Assembly (NCBI GenBank): GCA_944472155.2
Contig: OX235271.1
Span: 94,997,256 to 95,061,255, forward strand
Direction of reading: 5' to 3'
Source of the DNA: Trichobilharzia szidati
Taxonomy: Eukaryota; Platyhelminthes; Trematoda; Strigeidida; Schistosomatidae
Length of the DNA: 64,000 nt
Shown here: positions 32,888 to 43,680 of the stretch, piece by piece
Position numbering within the stretch: the first letter of the stretch is position 1
How the letters are laid out: each line of letters starts with the position of its first letter
Notes under the pieces: generated by a model
What the model was told of the DNA's origin: nothing
Seen by the model: the letters and a program-made list of their open reading frames with translations, nothing else
Databases searched by the model: none
Translations under genes and position numbers: made by a program

Positions 32888-33243
32888 TATTATTATTATT
32901 CCCTTGGGTTTCTAGTGGAACATACGGCTTCAACTACACGTCTCCACTTGCTTCTGTCTTCTGCTGTACTTTTCACTTGCATCCATGTTAGTCCATACTG
33001 TTTCAACTCCTCTTCACACGATCTCCTCCATGTCACCCTTGGACGTCCCACTCACCGTTTCCCTTTTGGGTTCCACTCGAGCATTGGCCTGACGCGCGAT
33101 GTCACCCAGTGGCCTCCTCAGCGAGTGTTCAATCCATCTCCACTTTCTCCTGCATATTTGTTGAGCGATTGGTTCTTGTTTTGTTTGTTCCCATGGTCTC
33201 TTGTTGGTGATTCTTTCTGGCCATCTGATCTTCAGTATAGAGC
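32888..33243 (-). mobile_element. RTE LINE, short 5'-truncated insertion
   Basis: Minus-strand RTE 3' end with the (ATT)n tail at 32888 and body 'CTTGGGTTTCTAGTGG'. A perfect 14-bp target-site duplication AAATTGTGGAATGT flanks it (32874-32887 and 33244-33257). It is another LINE insertion into the end of an Sm-alpha copy. Confidence 0.9.
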
Positions 33244-33259
33244 AAATTGTGGAATGTAC

Positions 33260-34145
33260 AGATTAAGAAATTTCAAAACTAAATTCTATTGATAAAGACC
33301 AACAGTAAATTGTCTCACTTCTAACCCACAGAAATAGTGATTAGCTCTCAGCGCACAGGCTTCACAGTCTCTCAATATTATGCAGTTGCAACCTATATAA
33401 TTTTGCATATCATGTAAATATATTTATTGCTGATAAAATTGCATTTCGTGACAGTTAATTTCAACAAAGTAGGGAGAGGTGATTTGTGAAAATGGAGATC
33501 AAGGTTAGTAGTGAGATACTGAGGTACATAAATTATAAGATTACTCAAGTGATTGCGCAATCTATTTGTCCAAATACATACATAAATATGAATACATATA
33601 TCCATAGAAAGTTGTTAATAAGGAACACACGAAAAGCTTCTTGAGGGTTATATCGACAGAGTATCCCTGAAAATTAAGCGCTACACGTCTCACTAACTCA
33701 AAAAACATTATCTCTGAAAAACAGATAAACACAAAACTATTCATTTTGCCTCTCAGACTGAAAAGAGCTGTCATCCTGTAGTTTAAACAGTGGAATTGAT
33801 GTTAACGGATTTGTGGTACTTTAATTTTCCACTGTTCTGAGGAAAACGTCATTCCTTTTACAAATTTTGTTGAATTTAGACTGAAATATGATTAATTTTA
33901 TTTTACTACTTATATTTGGTCCTGCCATGAAGAAATACGATATATGACACAGACCTGAACAACAACCAATTTTTGATATTTTGGGTTCTTATTATTTCTT
34001 ATAAAAGTGCCTCAATTATTTAGTTAAAATTAGATTTTCCCGTCGATTGATTGGACCGAAGTGCTCGGTCTCTATCGATCCAGTCAGTCGACGGGGAAAT
34101 TCTAAATTGAATTAAAGAATTATTAAGACCCGTTGCACAAGAGAT
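33260..34145. other. Non-coding intron sequence
   Basis: AT-rich. Short overlapping ORFs on the minus strand (33393-33774) have no recognisable domain. The piece near 34056-34105 resembles the distal Sm-alpha flank. Confidence 0.4.
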
Positions 34146-34335
34146 GGCTCTCGTGGCCCAAGTGGTCTAGTGAATAACGCTTTGGTGTTCGAAACTATTG
34201 ACACTGGGTTCGAGCCTCGGTGGGAACACCATTACTCACTGGGGAATGCAGGTACATCCAGACGACGACTTCCGAAAATATGATGAAATGCGCATCCTGG
34301 ATTCCACTGCTAATCACCATCCACCAGTTGACTAA
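34146..34335 (+). repeat. Sm-alpha SINE with hammerhead remnant
   Basis: The most complete Sm-alpha copy. It has an A-box-like TGGCCCAAGTGGTCTAGTG, a B-box GGGTTCGAGCC and the stem I strand GTACATCCAG. The core has changed to ACGACGA. Then come GAAATGCGCATC (GAAA box and palindromic stem III) and CTGGATTCCAC, the second stem I strand. Stem I is nearly perfect, but the CUGANGA box lacks its first two bases, so this copy should not cleave. Confidence 0.85.
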
Positions 34336-34770
34336 AAATACATCCAGTTTAAACATTGTTTCAAACTAAGAATCACTTCATCGTAGGTTTCCCAGAATGA
34401 CTGAGAAAATATATCAGACACTTCAGTACTTCGACTATGTAAAGATTCTCTCACAAATTAAAAGTCATTGTGAACAAAGAGATTTCTCACTTTTGCTATT
34501 ATCTTTTGAATCTTATTTCTTACATATATCAAGATCACGCTGATAGCTTATACGCATGTCTTCAAAATGTTTTGAAAGCCGAAGTTTTTATTCATACATT
34601 TAGTAGAAGGTTGCACCAAGTATATCGAGGTTACATTTCTATGGATAGTATAAAACGTTTACTTTATCAGATTTCAATTTCAAGATAAAGTACAGTATAG
34701 TTATGAATGAAACGTAGATGCGATTTCAGATCCTATACAAACGTTAAGACAAATCACATGGAAATCTGGG

Positions 34771-35690
34771 ATTATTTATTTAAATAAGGCATTAAGAAGA
34801 CAAATTTCGCGAGATGATATCATTTCGTAGTTTCTTTACAACCGCTTTACAACTAACATGGTTAACAATAATAAAATAAAGTTCATGACAATTACTCAGT
34901 TAAATAAAAACAAAAGTACATACTAATGACCAGTCATATTTAGATAGGTCATGTAGTCCATGGTAGGCGAAGATTGAAGTCTATTGTTTTTTGTACACAT
35001 AGTTTAGGCTGTATGTGATTAATCCAAAGTGCTTCCATCACCTTTAATAACCAACCTTGAATTAGAGTTATGTGAAATAATTGTGAAGCAGTCACTAATA
35101 TTGATTTTGTGACCTGACATTAATAAGTGTTTTGCAATGGATGATGCTGGATTTCTATTCAGATTAATCGCGTTGGGATTTTCTATATGATTTAGTAGCC
35201 ATTTTGGAACATGTTCTTTTCGATGACATTGGAACATTCTATTGGTTCTACCTATATAGGTGTCACCGCAGCTGCAGGTGAACTTGTAGATACAGTTTGA
35301 AGTAGAGTCCATAGAATTTCGTCCTTTAATCGTAGGTACAGGGATCGAAAATGTTCGGCAAATGAGAAAAAGAGATGCGGCGTAGAATGTGCGTTTGATG
35401 GCTGACCGAAGTCTTTGAGCTGTCAACTGCATAAAAAAAAACAATAGACTTCAATCTTCGCCTACCATGGACTACATGACCTATCTAAATATGATTGGTC
35501 ATTAGTATGTACTTTTGTTTTATTTAACTGAGTAATTGTCATGAACTTTATTTTATTATTGTCAACCATGTTAGTTGTAAAGCGGTTGTAAAGAAACTAC
35601 GAAATGATATCATCTCGCGAAATTTGTCTTCTTAATGCCTTATTCAAATTTATCAAAGGGACTAATTGTTTTAATTATTTATTTAAATAA
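34771..35690 (-). mobile_element. Penelope-like element with 17-bp target-site duplication
   Basis: The minus-strand open frame (35444-35019) encodes the RT tail and GIY-YIG endonuclease: RLRSAIKRTFYAA, CIYKFTCSCGDTYIGRTN and SIAKHLLMSGHKINI. Inverted terminal repeats of about 215 bp flank it (about 34784-34996 and 35431-35644). The 17-bp direct repeat ATTATTTATTTAAATAA occurs at 34771-34787 and 35674-35690. A 29-bp tail (35645-35673) lies between the right arm and its duplication; the start of the same tail recurs at the right arm of the PLE pair ending 58396. The RT core is absent (5' truncation). Confidence 0.9.
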
Positions 35691-36231
35691 CCGCAGATGT
35701 GCGTATTTCATTGATATCAATGTCTACTTATATGTTTAAACATATTTTAGTGCATCCTTGACATAGATGATAAATAATTACGACATAGTTAGTAATTGTT
35801 GTAAATGTACGTTTCCTATCTGTACATTTCTCAGAAATTCCTTGTTATCATTTTAACATCATATACTCCATTAAGCCATATTTTGTATAACCTATAATTG
35901 ATCTGACAACTTCTATGAGGTGAATACAATTGCATACCAGATCAAAGTATGTGAAAGTGCAATTTCATTCCTTAGATTTTGGTGTAGGCTTGTTCTCTGA
36001 GTTAGATGGTCTATTTGTAAAATTTTCATTGCCTTTCTAGGTAATAACTTCAGCGCGGAATTCCAAATAAAGTGAACTTGTTTGAATTATCCATGAATGA
36101 CTTCAACTGCTTTTCTTGAGAAGCTTGTTTAAAAATACGATGAAAGTTTTCCGAGTAAATCATTCGCCTCAGAAGGCAAAACAACACTAATGTCATCCAT
36201 CCGAACTATAAATTTTCTTCATCATTCCTGT

Positions 36232-36470
36232 GAGTCAGTGGCACAGAAGTAGAATGCTCTCCAACCATTCAGGTGATTCGGGGTTCAAACCCCAGCCGAC
36301 GCACTCCTTTACCTCGCCAACTCAGTAATAAGACTAGTGTGGAGGGAGGGTTGGGAATGAAGCTACCAACCTCATACCATAAAAATAAATACCGCTACTA
36401 CCTAAACTTCAGAGCTGCAGCTTGAAACCCTATGTTCCACTGGGGGAACGTGAAGGAATATAAAAGAGAT
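36232..36470 (+). repeat. SINE-1 copy, full length
   Basis: Plus strand. The head reads GAGTCAGTGGCACAGAAG, then the B-box GGGGTTCAAACCCC. A body with AGGGTTGGGAATGAAGC follows, and the tail CTATGTTCCACTGGGG..GGAA resembles the RTE 3' end (CTATGTTCCACTTGGAAC at 56223). Confidence 0.8.
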
Positions 36471-36623
36471 TTATCGGATAAGATTATCATTCACAAATAA
36501 GTATTATTGAAGACATTTTCTTGGTCACTATGCTTGTAATGCTCAGATATCTTACCTATACCACCATTTATTTTCTTCTAAAATAATCTTTTAATAAAAA
36601 ATCTATTTCCTAATTTTTCATAG

Positions 36624-36799
36624 ATGTAATTGTCATAGTCGCCAGTGTAATAGTCTTGGCTGTAGACAGCGACAGAAATATGTTTGCTGCTAGTGCACTT
36701 AGAGGATTGAGATTTTTTCAGATTTTGCGTATGATACGTATGGATCGTAGAGGTGGATCATTTAAATTGCTAGCATCTGTTGTATGGGCACACAGACAA
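36624..36799 (+). CDS. KCNQ: KCNQ potassium channel exon (S3-S4-S5 linker)
   Basis: Encodes S3, the voltage sensor S4 and the S4-S5 linker: conceptual [15 protein letters not shown], then [20 protein letters not shown] and [15 protein letters not shown]4 has the KCNQ spacing of arginines with a glutamine at the third gating position (RFFQILR), a known KCNQ feature. GGSFKLL..V..HRQ matches the conserved S4-S5 linker that couples the sensor to the pore. It is 176 nt, the length I recall in vertebrates, starts with two bases completing the Asp codon begun upstream, and ends on a codon boundary before GTAAGT. The acceptor is TTTTTCATAG. Confidence 0.92.
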
Positions 36800-37083
36800 G
36801 TAAGTAATTTCATATGATAGTACTATTATTGTTATTATTACTAATTCTTATAAACATTATTAGGCCAAGGAAGGATACAGGTGTTTATTTAAGCAAATAA
36901 AAATTGTTTTAAAATTTTAAAAATATCTTTAAATTGTGCATTAAATGATCATTTTGTGAAGCTTTTTATCAAAACAAAGGAAAACATTATACAAAGCACC
37001 CACACAAAGAAGTAAAAGCTTTTAGACAGAGTATGGTTAAAATAGCTACACTTCTGAAGGACATTGTAATGATCCAAGTATTA

Positions 37084-37701
37084 TGGTCTGAGCACAGGAT
37101 ACCAATCTGTGTGTTCTACTCTGTAGGTAGCCCGATTTTCCTTGAATCACGCGCAGTACAAAAATGTCCCAATGATAGAAAAAAGATAATTGTTTACGGT
37201 AAAATGGGCGGTACTTTTTACCAATAAACTCAAAATTACCTCAACAATGACGTAAGGCATCTATACAGATCAGATAATTTTTCAGTACAAAACAAGTAGG
37301 GTGGAATAAAATTAGGTAATTCAAGTCAATCGTTAGAAGTACCCGGAAATCAAGTAGAATATGTCCAACAAGTTTGGAATACAACTCTGTTAGCAAGAAT
37401 CACGCACCAAACAATTCTCGCAGACGGTTCAATTTCAGAATTATCTTGTTTCACTCAAACAAAGTCACAGTCGCAAAATAACACCTCATCAATATCATTT
37501 CACACAACAACAAAGAGAAGCATTAAAGTTTGAGATTGAACAGGACTAAAGACGGATAACAGGGATGATATGCGAATGCCAGAACATTGATAAACAGTCT
37601 AGAAGAAAACGGATAATAATTATAAAGGTAGTTGAAACACCTGAATTAGTATCAATACTTTTCAGTTAGCTCGCTGAAGAGGGATTTTTCAAACAATTAT
37701 T
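37084..37701. repeat. Unclassified dispersed repeat, copy 2
   Basis: Collinear with 1687-2241. Shared blocks include 'AAGAGAAGCATTAAA' and 'GTCTAGAAGAAAACGG', which corresponds to a diverged block near 2131-2145. A 64-codon ORF at its 5' end (37033-37227) shows no recognisable domain. Confidence 0.55.
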
Positions 37702-38084
37702 CCATTGTAAGCACCCCTTAACACTTTCTGAATTTGCGATACATTGAGTTAAGTTGTGATTTACAGTTGCGGCTCATAATGTACATAATAATTCACGTTA
37801 AGACACTCAGTGGTGATCACAAGTTATCAAAAATTAACAGTATATGGATATTACGAATTAACACATTATGTCTCAGGGTAAAAAATGGTGACTTCGTGGC
37901 CTGTTGATCTGATGCCTGTAAAATTCATTTTTCTGAAGAATCCTGAGCTTGCATTACTTAGTGGTTGTTGTGTTTTCCTTCAACTGAAAATGTGTTTGTC
38001 GATATAGGTTTGTTGTTTAATTAACACAGTTTATTTCATAATCATCTGCATTCACTAAAATATAATTTATTCTGACAGTAGAAT

Positions 38085-38170
38085 CCAGGATGCGCATGTC
38101 GTCTTGTTTGAAACTTGTCATCTGAATCTACTTGCATTCCCAATGAGTGGTGATGTTCCTACTCAGATCT
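38085..38170 (-). repeat. Sm-alpha hammerhead fragment, minus
   Basis: Minus strand: AATGCAAGTAGATTCAGATGA, then GCGCATCCTGGATTC. The core reads AGATGAC-like and GAAA has become GACA. It forms an inverted pair with the plus copy at 38205. Confidence 0.7.
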
Positions 38171-38204
38171 AAACTCTGCACTCACTGTCTCAATGAAACC
38201 ACTG

Positions 38205-38410
38205 TCACTCACTGGAAATGCAAGTATATCCAGCTGACAGATCTTAAATATGACTAAATGCACGTCATGGATTTCATTCCTTGTCACCATCAACTATGAT
38301 AACTTCACACTCATCCTTGTACATCGTCAAAGCGCCCATACTAAAAGCTGACATGTCAGTTGAGTTCAAGCACTTTGGTCCGATATAATCAACCAACAGG
38401 AATTGCAAGT
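38205..38410 (+). repeat. Sm-alpha hammerhead region and distal body
   Basis: Plus strand: TATATCCAG, CTGACAGA, ...TAAATGCACGTC, ATGGATTTC. The core is a variant with an insertion and a lost GAAA. The distal body runs to CCGATATAATCAACC near 38390. Confidence 0.7.
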
Positions 38411-38985
38411 TAACCTAAAAATAAACAATGTTTTTTAACTCCCTTAATTTAATCAAGTCCTGTTTTTTTAACCCATAAAACGCGTATAGATATAAATTTT
38501 CGAGGGATTTCATAATCCCACTATATTTCCCTTCCTTCAGTGACTTAGTCTATTTATGCAGTGTGGAAATCGCTCATGTCACGGATGCATTCACCGCATA
38601 TACACCTTAACATTCAAAAAAGTGAATTAATCATAAAATACGTGATACACACATCGCTCGATATCTACACACTGCAGCTATTAAAAAAGTATTCTGATGT
38701 CTGAAAAATATTCAACTCCCTTGCAAAAAGGCAACTTGTCTTAGGCTAAACAAACACTATTATCAACAGGTTATGAATATTTTAAATTCCCTATGGTTTA
38801 TATAACAGCATCAAGACTAAACAGCATCATGAATAATTAAAATATAATGACAATGTGAATGAATACTTAGGTACAGAAATATCTTCGTATCACTACATTT
38901 TTGACAATTAGAATCTCACTCAATAGCATCACAAGAACATCTAAGATAGCCTAATTGGAAATACATAGAAGCTATATAAGAAAAC

Positions 38986-39216
38986 GTGCGTCGGTGGCAT
39001 AGCGGTTAGGACACTCGCCGACCAGGGGGGTTCGGGGTTCGATCCCCAGCCGATGCACTCCTTTACCCCGCTAGGCCAGAAATAATGCTGGTGTAGAGGA
39101 AAGGTTGGGTATGAGGCTAGCAACCCCATCCTGTAAAATGAACACAGCTACAGAAACTTCAAGCCACTAGGCCTATGTTCCACTGGGGAACGTGAAGGAA
39201 AAAAAATATAAGAAAA
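38986..39216 (+). repeat. SINE-1 copy, full length
   Basis: Plus strand: GTGCGTCGGTGGCATAGCGG (A-box), GGGGTTCGATCCCC (B-box), then a body and tail CCTATGTTCCACTGGGGAAC ending in an A-rich run. Best-preserved member of the family in the window. Confidence 0.85.
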
Positions 39217-39344
39217 CGCAAATGTCATGCGATAGTACATAGTATTCCAATAGCTAGTTTCTGTGATCATTAAAATATATCAACAGTTTAATATCATACT
39301 ATTTTGCTTGCTTGATTGATCACCATTCATGGTATCAAGCAGAC

Positions 39345-39515
39345 GAAATGTTTCAAGTTTGATGTCAGTTATAGAAACATTGGAAACCAGGGAGCACCGG
39401 ACAGCTAGTATGAAATAGCTCTCTTCAGTACTCCCTGGTCTTTAGAGGTTCTATAACTGACATTAAACCGTGACCAAACTTGAAACAAATCAAACCCCTA
39501 AGAACTAATTCTCGA
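39345..39515. repeat. HH-SINE tail fragments, inverted
   Basis: A minus tail (about 39350-39415, 'AACCAGGGAGCACCGGACAGC') meets a plus tail (about 39425-39515, 'AGTACTCCCTGGTC'). The ribozyme cores and tRNA heads are absent. Confidence 0.6.
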
Positions 39516-40144
39516 AAACCACTTATTACACGATTATTTCAGCTTACCTTCAGGAAACTATATTGGTTCTTTGGTTCCAGCGGCGCAAATTATGAACCTG
39601 ATCCTATATCCACTGAAGTGGTTAGTTAGACTTCAAGTGGTTTAAGCTGATTCAGCCTTCTGAGTTCAGCCCACCTGTACACACCACCGATGAACGAAGT
39701 TGTGAAATAGCGTAACAACCGCCTAAGATGTAAAACTTCTAGAACAAGCTAGCAAGCAGTACTGATTGACGTGACTGTCTTCTAACTACTCTAATCAATC
39801 AAAGAGGATACACAACATCTAGATGACAAAATTTTACTAACGAGTAAGGTGCATTTCCGATTCACTCATTCATTCATTTATAAACCTTTTACGTGACATA
39901 CTCTTTGTTTTGGAATAGAAAAATCAATCGAATATGCATTGTCCCCTATCCTTTATGCCATTGTTTACTTCTGGGCGAATTTTTCTTTGCTTTTTCTTTG
40001 TTTTTTCGTCTTTCCTGTTTTCACCGTTCTTGTATTTATCAATATATAATATATACATTTATATATATGCGGACGTATGGCTTGTAATTATCTGATTTCA
40101 TTTTTCTTATTTCTCTTATTTTCTCTCTTTTTCTTGTTATGCAG

Positions 40145-40270
40145 GAATTATTCACAACTGTATATATTGGATTTTTAGGTCTGATATTCAGTTCATTCTT
40201 AATATTTCTAGTGGAGAAAAAAGAGAATGAGAAAATTCGTACCTATGCTGATGCTTTATGGTGGGGTGTA
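40145..40270 (+). CDS. KCNQ: KCNQ potassium channel exon (S5 and turret)
   Basis: Encodes S5 and the outer turret up to the pore helix: conceptual [20 protein letters not shown], then [20 protein letters not shown] and [13 protein letters not shown] and YADALWWGV are nearly invariant in KCNQ channels. The turret is short (KKENEKIR) compared with longer vertebrate forms. It is 126 nt, phase 0 at both ends. The acceptor is TTATGCAG and the donor GTAAGT. It must be joined to one of the two pore exons (41451 or 52618), both in the same phase. Confidence 0.92.
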
Positions 40271-41450
40271 GTAAGTTTATCTATGAAGAATATCTTAATT
40301 TTTCTGTAATATATGTATATATATATACGTTTATTTATCTTAGTAAACTTAGTGATCTTATCCTACTAGCATTTAGATGGAGAGCGAGCGAATGATTGTT
40401 TCATTTGTTTATTTTCAACAATCGCTTACTAAGAGCATATTTTTTACAGAAATACTAACTACCAGCATCACAAAGGCAGTTAGTTACTGCAATTGTACAA
40501 ATCCATGCTTACTTCTTACAACGCACATTTGTTTTCATTTTGAGGTTGCTGTTGTTGTTAATGTCATCAGAATTGAATACGAACAAAGCGAAAATAGTAA
40601 TTTCCATTTTTAACTACAAATGACTTTCTCTGACCTAGTAGACAGATTTTCACCACTCCTAACTGCTAATAATATGTGTGTTTATATACATATGTTATCA
40701 GAGAAAATACATAACAAATGGATAAACATTTTGACATGCTTTTAACTAGGTTACAAACATAACCACTAAGATATGAATAGATCTTTATTGACAGAGTTAA
40801 CGAAACCTAGGATCCGTTTTGATTTTTTTTATTTATTCCGACCATCAAAGGAACTGAGGGTTTTAAATCTCTTTTCTTGTACTTCATAATGAATAGTTAT
40901 GGCATTTTTCAAGAGATAAATGCAGTACAGTTAATAATAGGACCTGAAAACGTATCATAAATTTCCTTTTCAAATGAAAGTTTCTCACGAACCGTTTTCA
41001 GTTAATGAATCACTGAAACTGGTGCGGCAATGAATATCTGCTTTGTTCTTACCATGCACCCTTATGTTGTAAAGTTCAGAAACAGATGTTTTTCTTCATT
41101 TAAGGAAGGATACATGAATGATGGTTTTACATTCTAAATTGTATTAGACGGATAGCTGTGGAATACAAGGAAATTACGCTACTCTTTATTCTGCCTTGTA
41201 GACAACTGTATACTGAAAGATCTTTTCCCATTGAGCTACTACAATGAAGGAATCTCAAATCGAATCACATATTTAGTGAAGTGGGGAATTTCAAACCGAA
41301 AACATTACTGTCCAGCGAATCAACATACGGAGAAAGCTACTTCATTTGGAATTATTTTATCTTGAGTTAAATTAATTAATTATATATGTATATTTGTATC
41401 TATATATGTACTCATTCCCTAATACTTTTCTCCCGTTAAATCCTCACTAG
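40271..41450. other. Intron before the first pore exon
   Basis: AT-rich intron of about 1.2 kb with TA-rich stretches at 40310-40330 and 41380-41410. It contains an unrecognised 78-codon ORF (40377-40613). No repeat family seen elsewhere in the window is present, which sets it apart from the neighbouring introns. Confidence 0.5.
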
Positions 41451-41561
41451 ATAACACTATGCACAGTAGGTTATGGTGATAGTGTACCACAATCTGGTTT
41501 GGGCAAAACTATTGCAGGATGTTCATGTTTGGCTATAATATCATTCTATGCATTACCACCG
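41451..41561 (+). CDS. KCNQ: KCNQ alternative pore/S6 exon A
   Basis: 111 nt, 37 codons, phase 0/0. Encodes the selectivity filter and first part of S6: [20 protein letters not shown], then IAGCSCLAIISFYALPP. It has the potassium-channel signature TVGYGD. Splice sites fit (CACTAG acceptor, GTAAGC donor). It has the same length and phase as the exon at 52618-52728, and the two peptides match at 24 of 37 positions. Differences lie after the filter: the usual PxTW tryptophan is replaced (PQSGLG), the S6 start has extra cysteines (CSC), and the hinge residue before the next exon's Gly is Pro, turning the KCNQ 'PAG' hinge into 'PPG'. The frame is open and splice sites are intact, so it looks functional, most likely as one member of a mutually exclusive pair. 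Confidence 0.9.
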
Positions 41562-42660
41562 GTAAGCTAAGTCCCTCTAATTCACTTCCTACAACAAAAA
41601 TACAAAAATTGGATAGAAAGAAAGGTTGTAGAAGAAAATTTAAAGTTTTGGAGCTATATATCAACAGTTGTCCGCAAAATTAAAGTAACATTTAAAAGTG
41701 GCGGTGAAAAATGTCGAAAATACACTCGTTTTAAACAATTTAATTTCCAGTGTGATATATTTGAAAGTTACACTATACAGAAATATCTGAAGAACATCTG
41801 TAACACCGATAGAAATTTAGATTTATATCAATAAATGGCTAATTCTTTCGCATATATTAGTGATCTAATTTAGAGATAATTACAGACCTTGTGTAAATGA
41901 CCTAATTCATGACAATAAACAGCAAAATAAAAAAAACTTCAGCTACAGACGTTAGCTTTGATTGAATAGGTCTTTCAGGTAGATGTAAATGAGGAAAATC
42001 AGAAAAGTACGGGTAATTAGAAATCCTTTTCATCCTTAACTTTTCTCTCTCTCTGAAATTTTCCTCAGTTTATTCTCCAGTTCTTTCTTTTATGCATATA
42101 TTACACTGATGAACAGAAGAAATTACTCTCAATCTTGTATCCACTGACAGCTGGTCAACTTTTATTCCTTTTCGAAAAAAAACCATCTAGGGTAAATCTT
42201 GATCTAATCATAAAGAATTCTATGGTAAACGTAGTTGATCTGTTTTTCTGACAAATGTCACATAATTTATTGTGCTTGTATAAATATTGGGATACATTTA
42301 TTACGAACACTTAAGTGACTGTCATAGCTTAAGCTAAATACTCGTTATTTTTTCAATTACTTTACAGAACATAAACATTAAGTTAAACCTTATTGGTATG
42401 GTGCTTAAGGAAGTTAATAAAGGAGAACATTTGTAGTTCAGATGGATATTTTTGGTGTTGCCTTTTTCACCTAACATTTACAGTTTAACTGCAAATGTTC
42501 AATCTTCACCGATGGCTACATATTCAGTGTATTTTATTTTAAGTTAGCGCCAGTTCTCAGTTTATTAATTGAGTTCTCTGTCTAAAATAATCATCGTATG
42601 TTAAATGAATATTAGTTATCCTACGATTTTTATGTACTCTCTTACTGTGTAGCTTAAAAG
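41562..42660. other. Intron sequence after pore exon A
   Basis: AT-rich with no repeat family I can identify. Any splicing-control sequence for the pore exon pair would be expected in the 41562-52617 intron, but I cannot identify one by eye. Confidence 0.4.
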
Positions 42661-42661
42661 A

Positions 42662-43205
42662 AATGATCATTTATTATCATTCTCTTGGGTTCAGAGTGGG
42701 ACGTAGGGTTTCAGCAGTACATGTCCATATTATTCTGTTCTCTGCAGACCATTTTAGCTGGCTCCATGATCGTCTGTAAGCTCTCACATCCTCCACACAC
42801 TATGTCCTCCATTTCACCCTTGGACACACTCTCAACTCGTCGTTTCCCATTCGCGTTCCACTGTAGAACCTGGCACGCAATGTGACTGAACGGTCTCCTA
42901 ATCGTGTGTCCAATCCATTTACTTCGACGTATTTATTGGGTAATGGCTTGTTGACAGGTTCGTTTCCATAGTTTCCTGTTGCTTATTTTTCCTGGTAACC
43001 TGATCTTCAGTATGGAGCGAAGACAACTGCTTATGAAAGATTGCAGCCTGTTGCCAATGCTTTTCGTGAAACTCCAAGTCTCTTCACCATATAGAAGAAC
43101 TGATTTGACATCGGTGTTGATTTTTACTACTTCCCTTCTCATATCTAAGACACAATGAAGGCATTTGTAATAAACTTCTACCATAGCTGTATGTTTATAG
43201 CATTG
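42662..43205 (-). mobile_element. RTE-like LINE 3' end, decayed
   Basis: Minus strand. An open frame (43211-42933) gives NTDVKSVLLYGEETWSFTKS and CLRSILKIRLPGKISNRKLW, the RTE C-terminal signature. The 3' end with ATTATCATTCTCTTGGG complement is at about 42670. The 5' end is truncated. Confidence 0.8.
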
Positions 43206-43299
43206 CCACATAAAAACAGATCGTTTCTATAATTGATTTATGTGGTTCGACTAAGTCAGCTTTATTCAAAAATGACGAAAAATAAACTGAATTTTGATG

Positions 43300-43680
43300 A
43301 TATTAGATGGTTGGAAGCGATCGGCAGGAAGCCTTGAACCTAGGTTTCGTGCTAGTTGGCACTCACCAGTCAGCAAGGCGTATCTGCAACCTTGAAGGAA
43401 CTCATGTCCCTTCTGAGATTCGAACCCGCGCCACCCAGTGCTGCAGTCAGAGACGTTACCATTGAGCTATTCGGGCTCGTGATTGACTCCCTGTTGATTG
43501 CCTCCAACCATCTAATATCATCAAATCAGTGTGCACCGTGATGGCGAGCTACTTAGACTGGTGAACACATTACAAACCTGACTGATAGAATTCAGTCTAC
43601 ACCAAATAGGGGACTAGACATATCACACTGGTTACTAATTAGTGTCCAGTCAAACTGAATTTTCCTTACTTCTTCCTCAT
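43300..43680. repeat. Foldback family, form with tRNA-like core
   Basis: The ends (about 43299-43325 and 43491-43519) are inverted (GATATTAGATGGTTGG). The centre, read on the minus strand at about 43405-43480, resembles a tRNA: TAGCTCAATGGTAACG (A-box) and GGGTTCGAATCTC (B-box). The family flank follows to 43680. This copy may represent the ancestral form from which the pure hairpin at 25883 arose. Confidence 0.75.

Noticed and set aside
34248..34310. Active Sm-alpha hammerhead
   Set aside because: The CUGANGA box reads ACGACGA; the first two invariant bases are lost although stems I and III remain.
35560..35640. Hammerhead in the PLE arm near 35600
   Set aside because: GAAA and a possible 5-bp stem I exist, but no CUGANGA box is present without assuming a deletion and stem II is unclear.
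43405..43480. Functional tRNA gene on the minus strand
   Set aside because: Good A- and B-boxes, but the acceptor stem does not pair well and the segment is the core of a dispersed foldback repeat.
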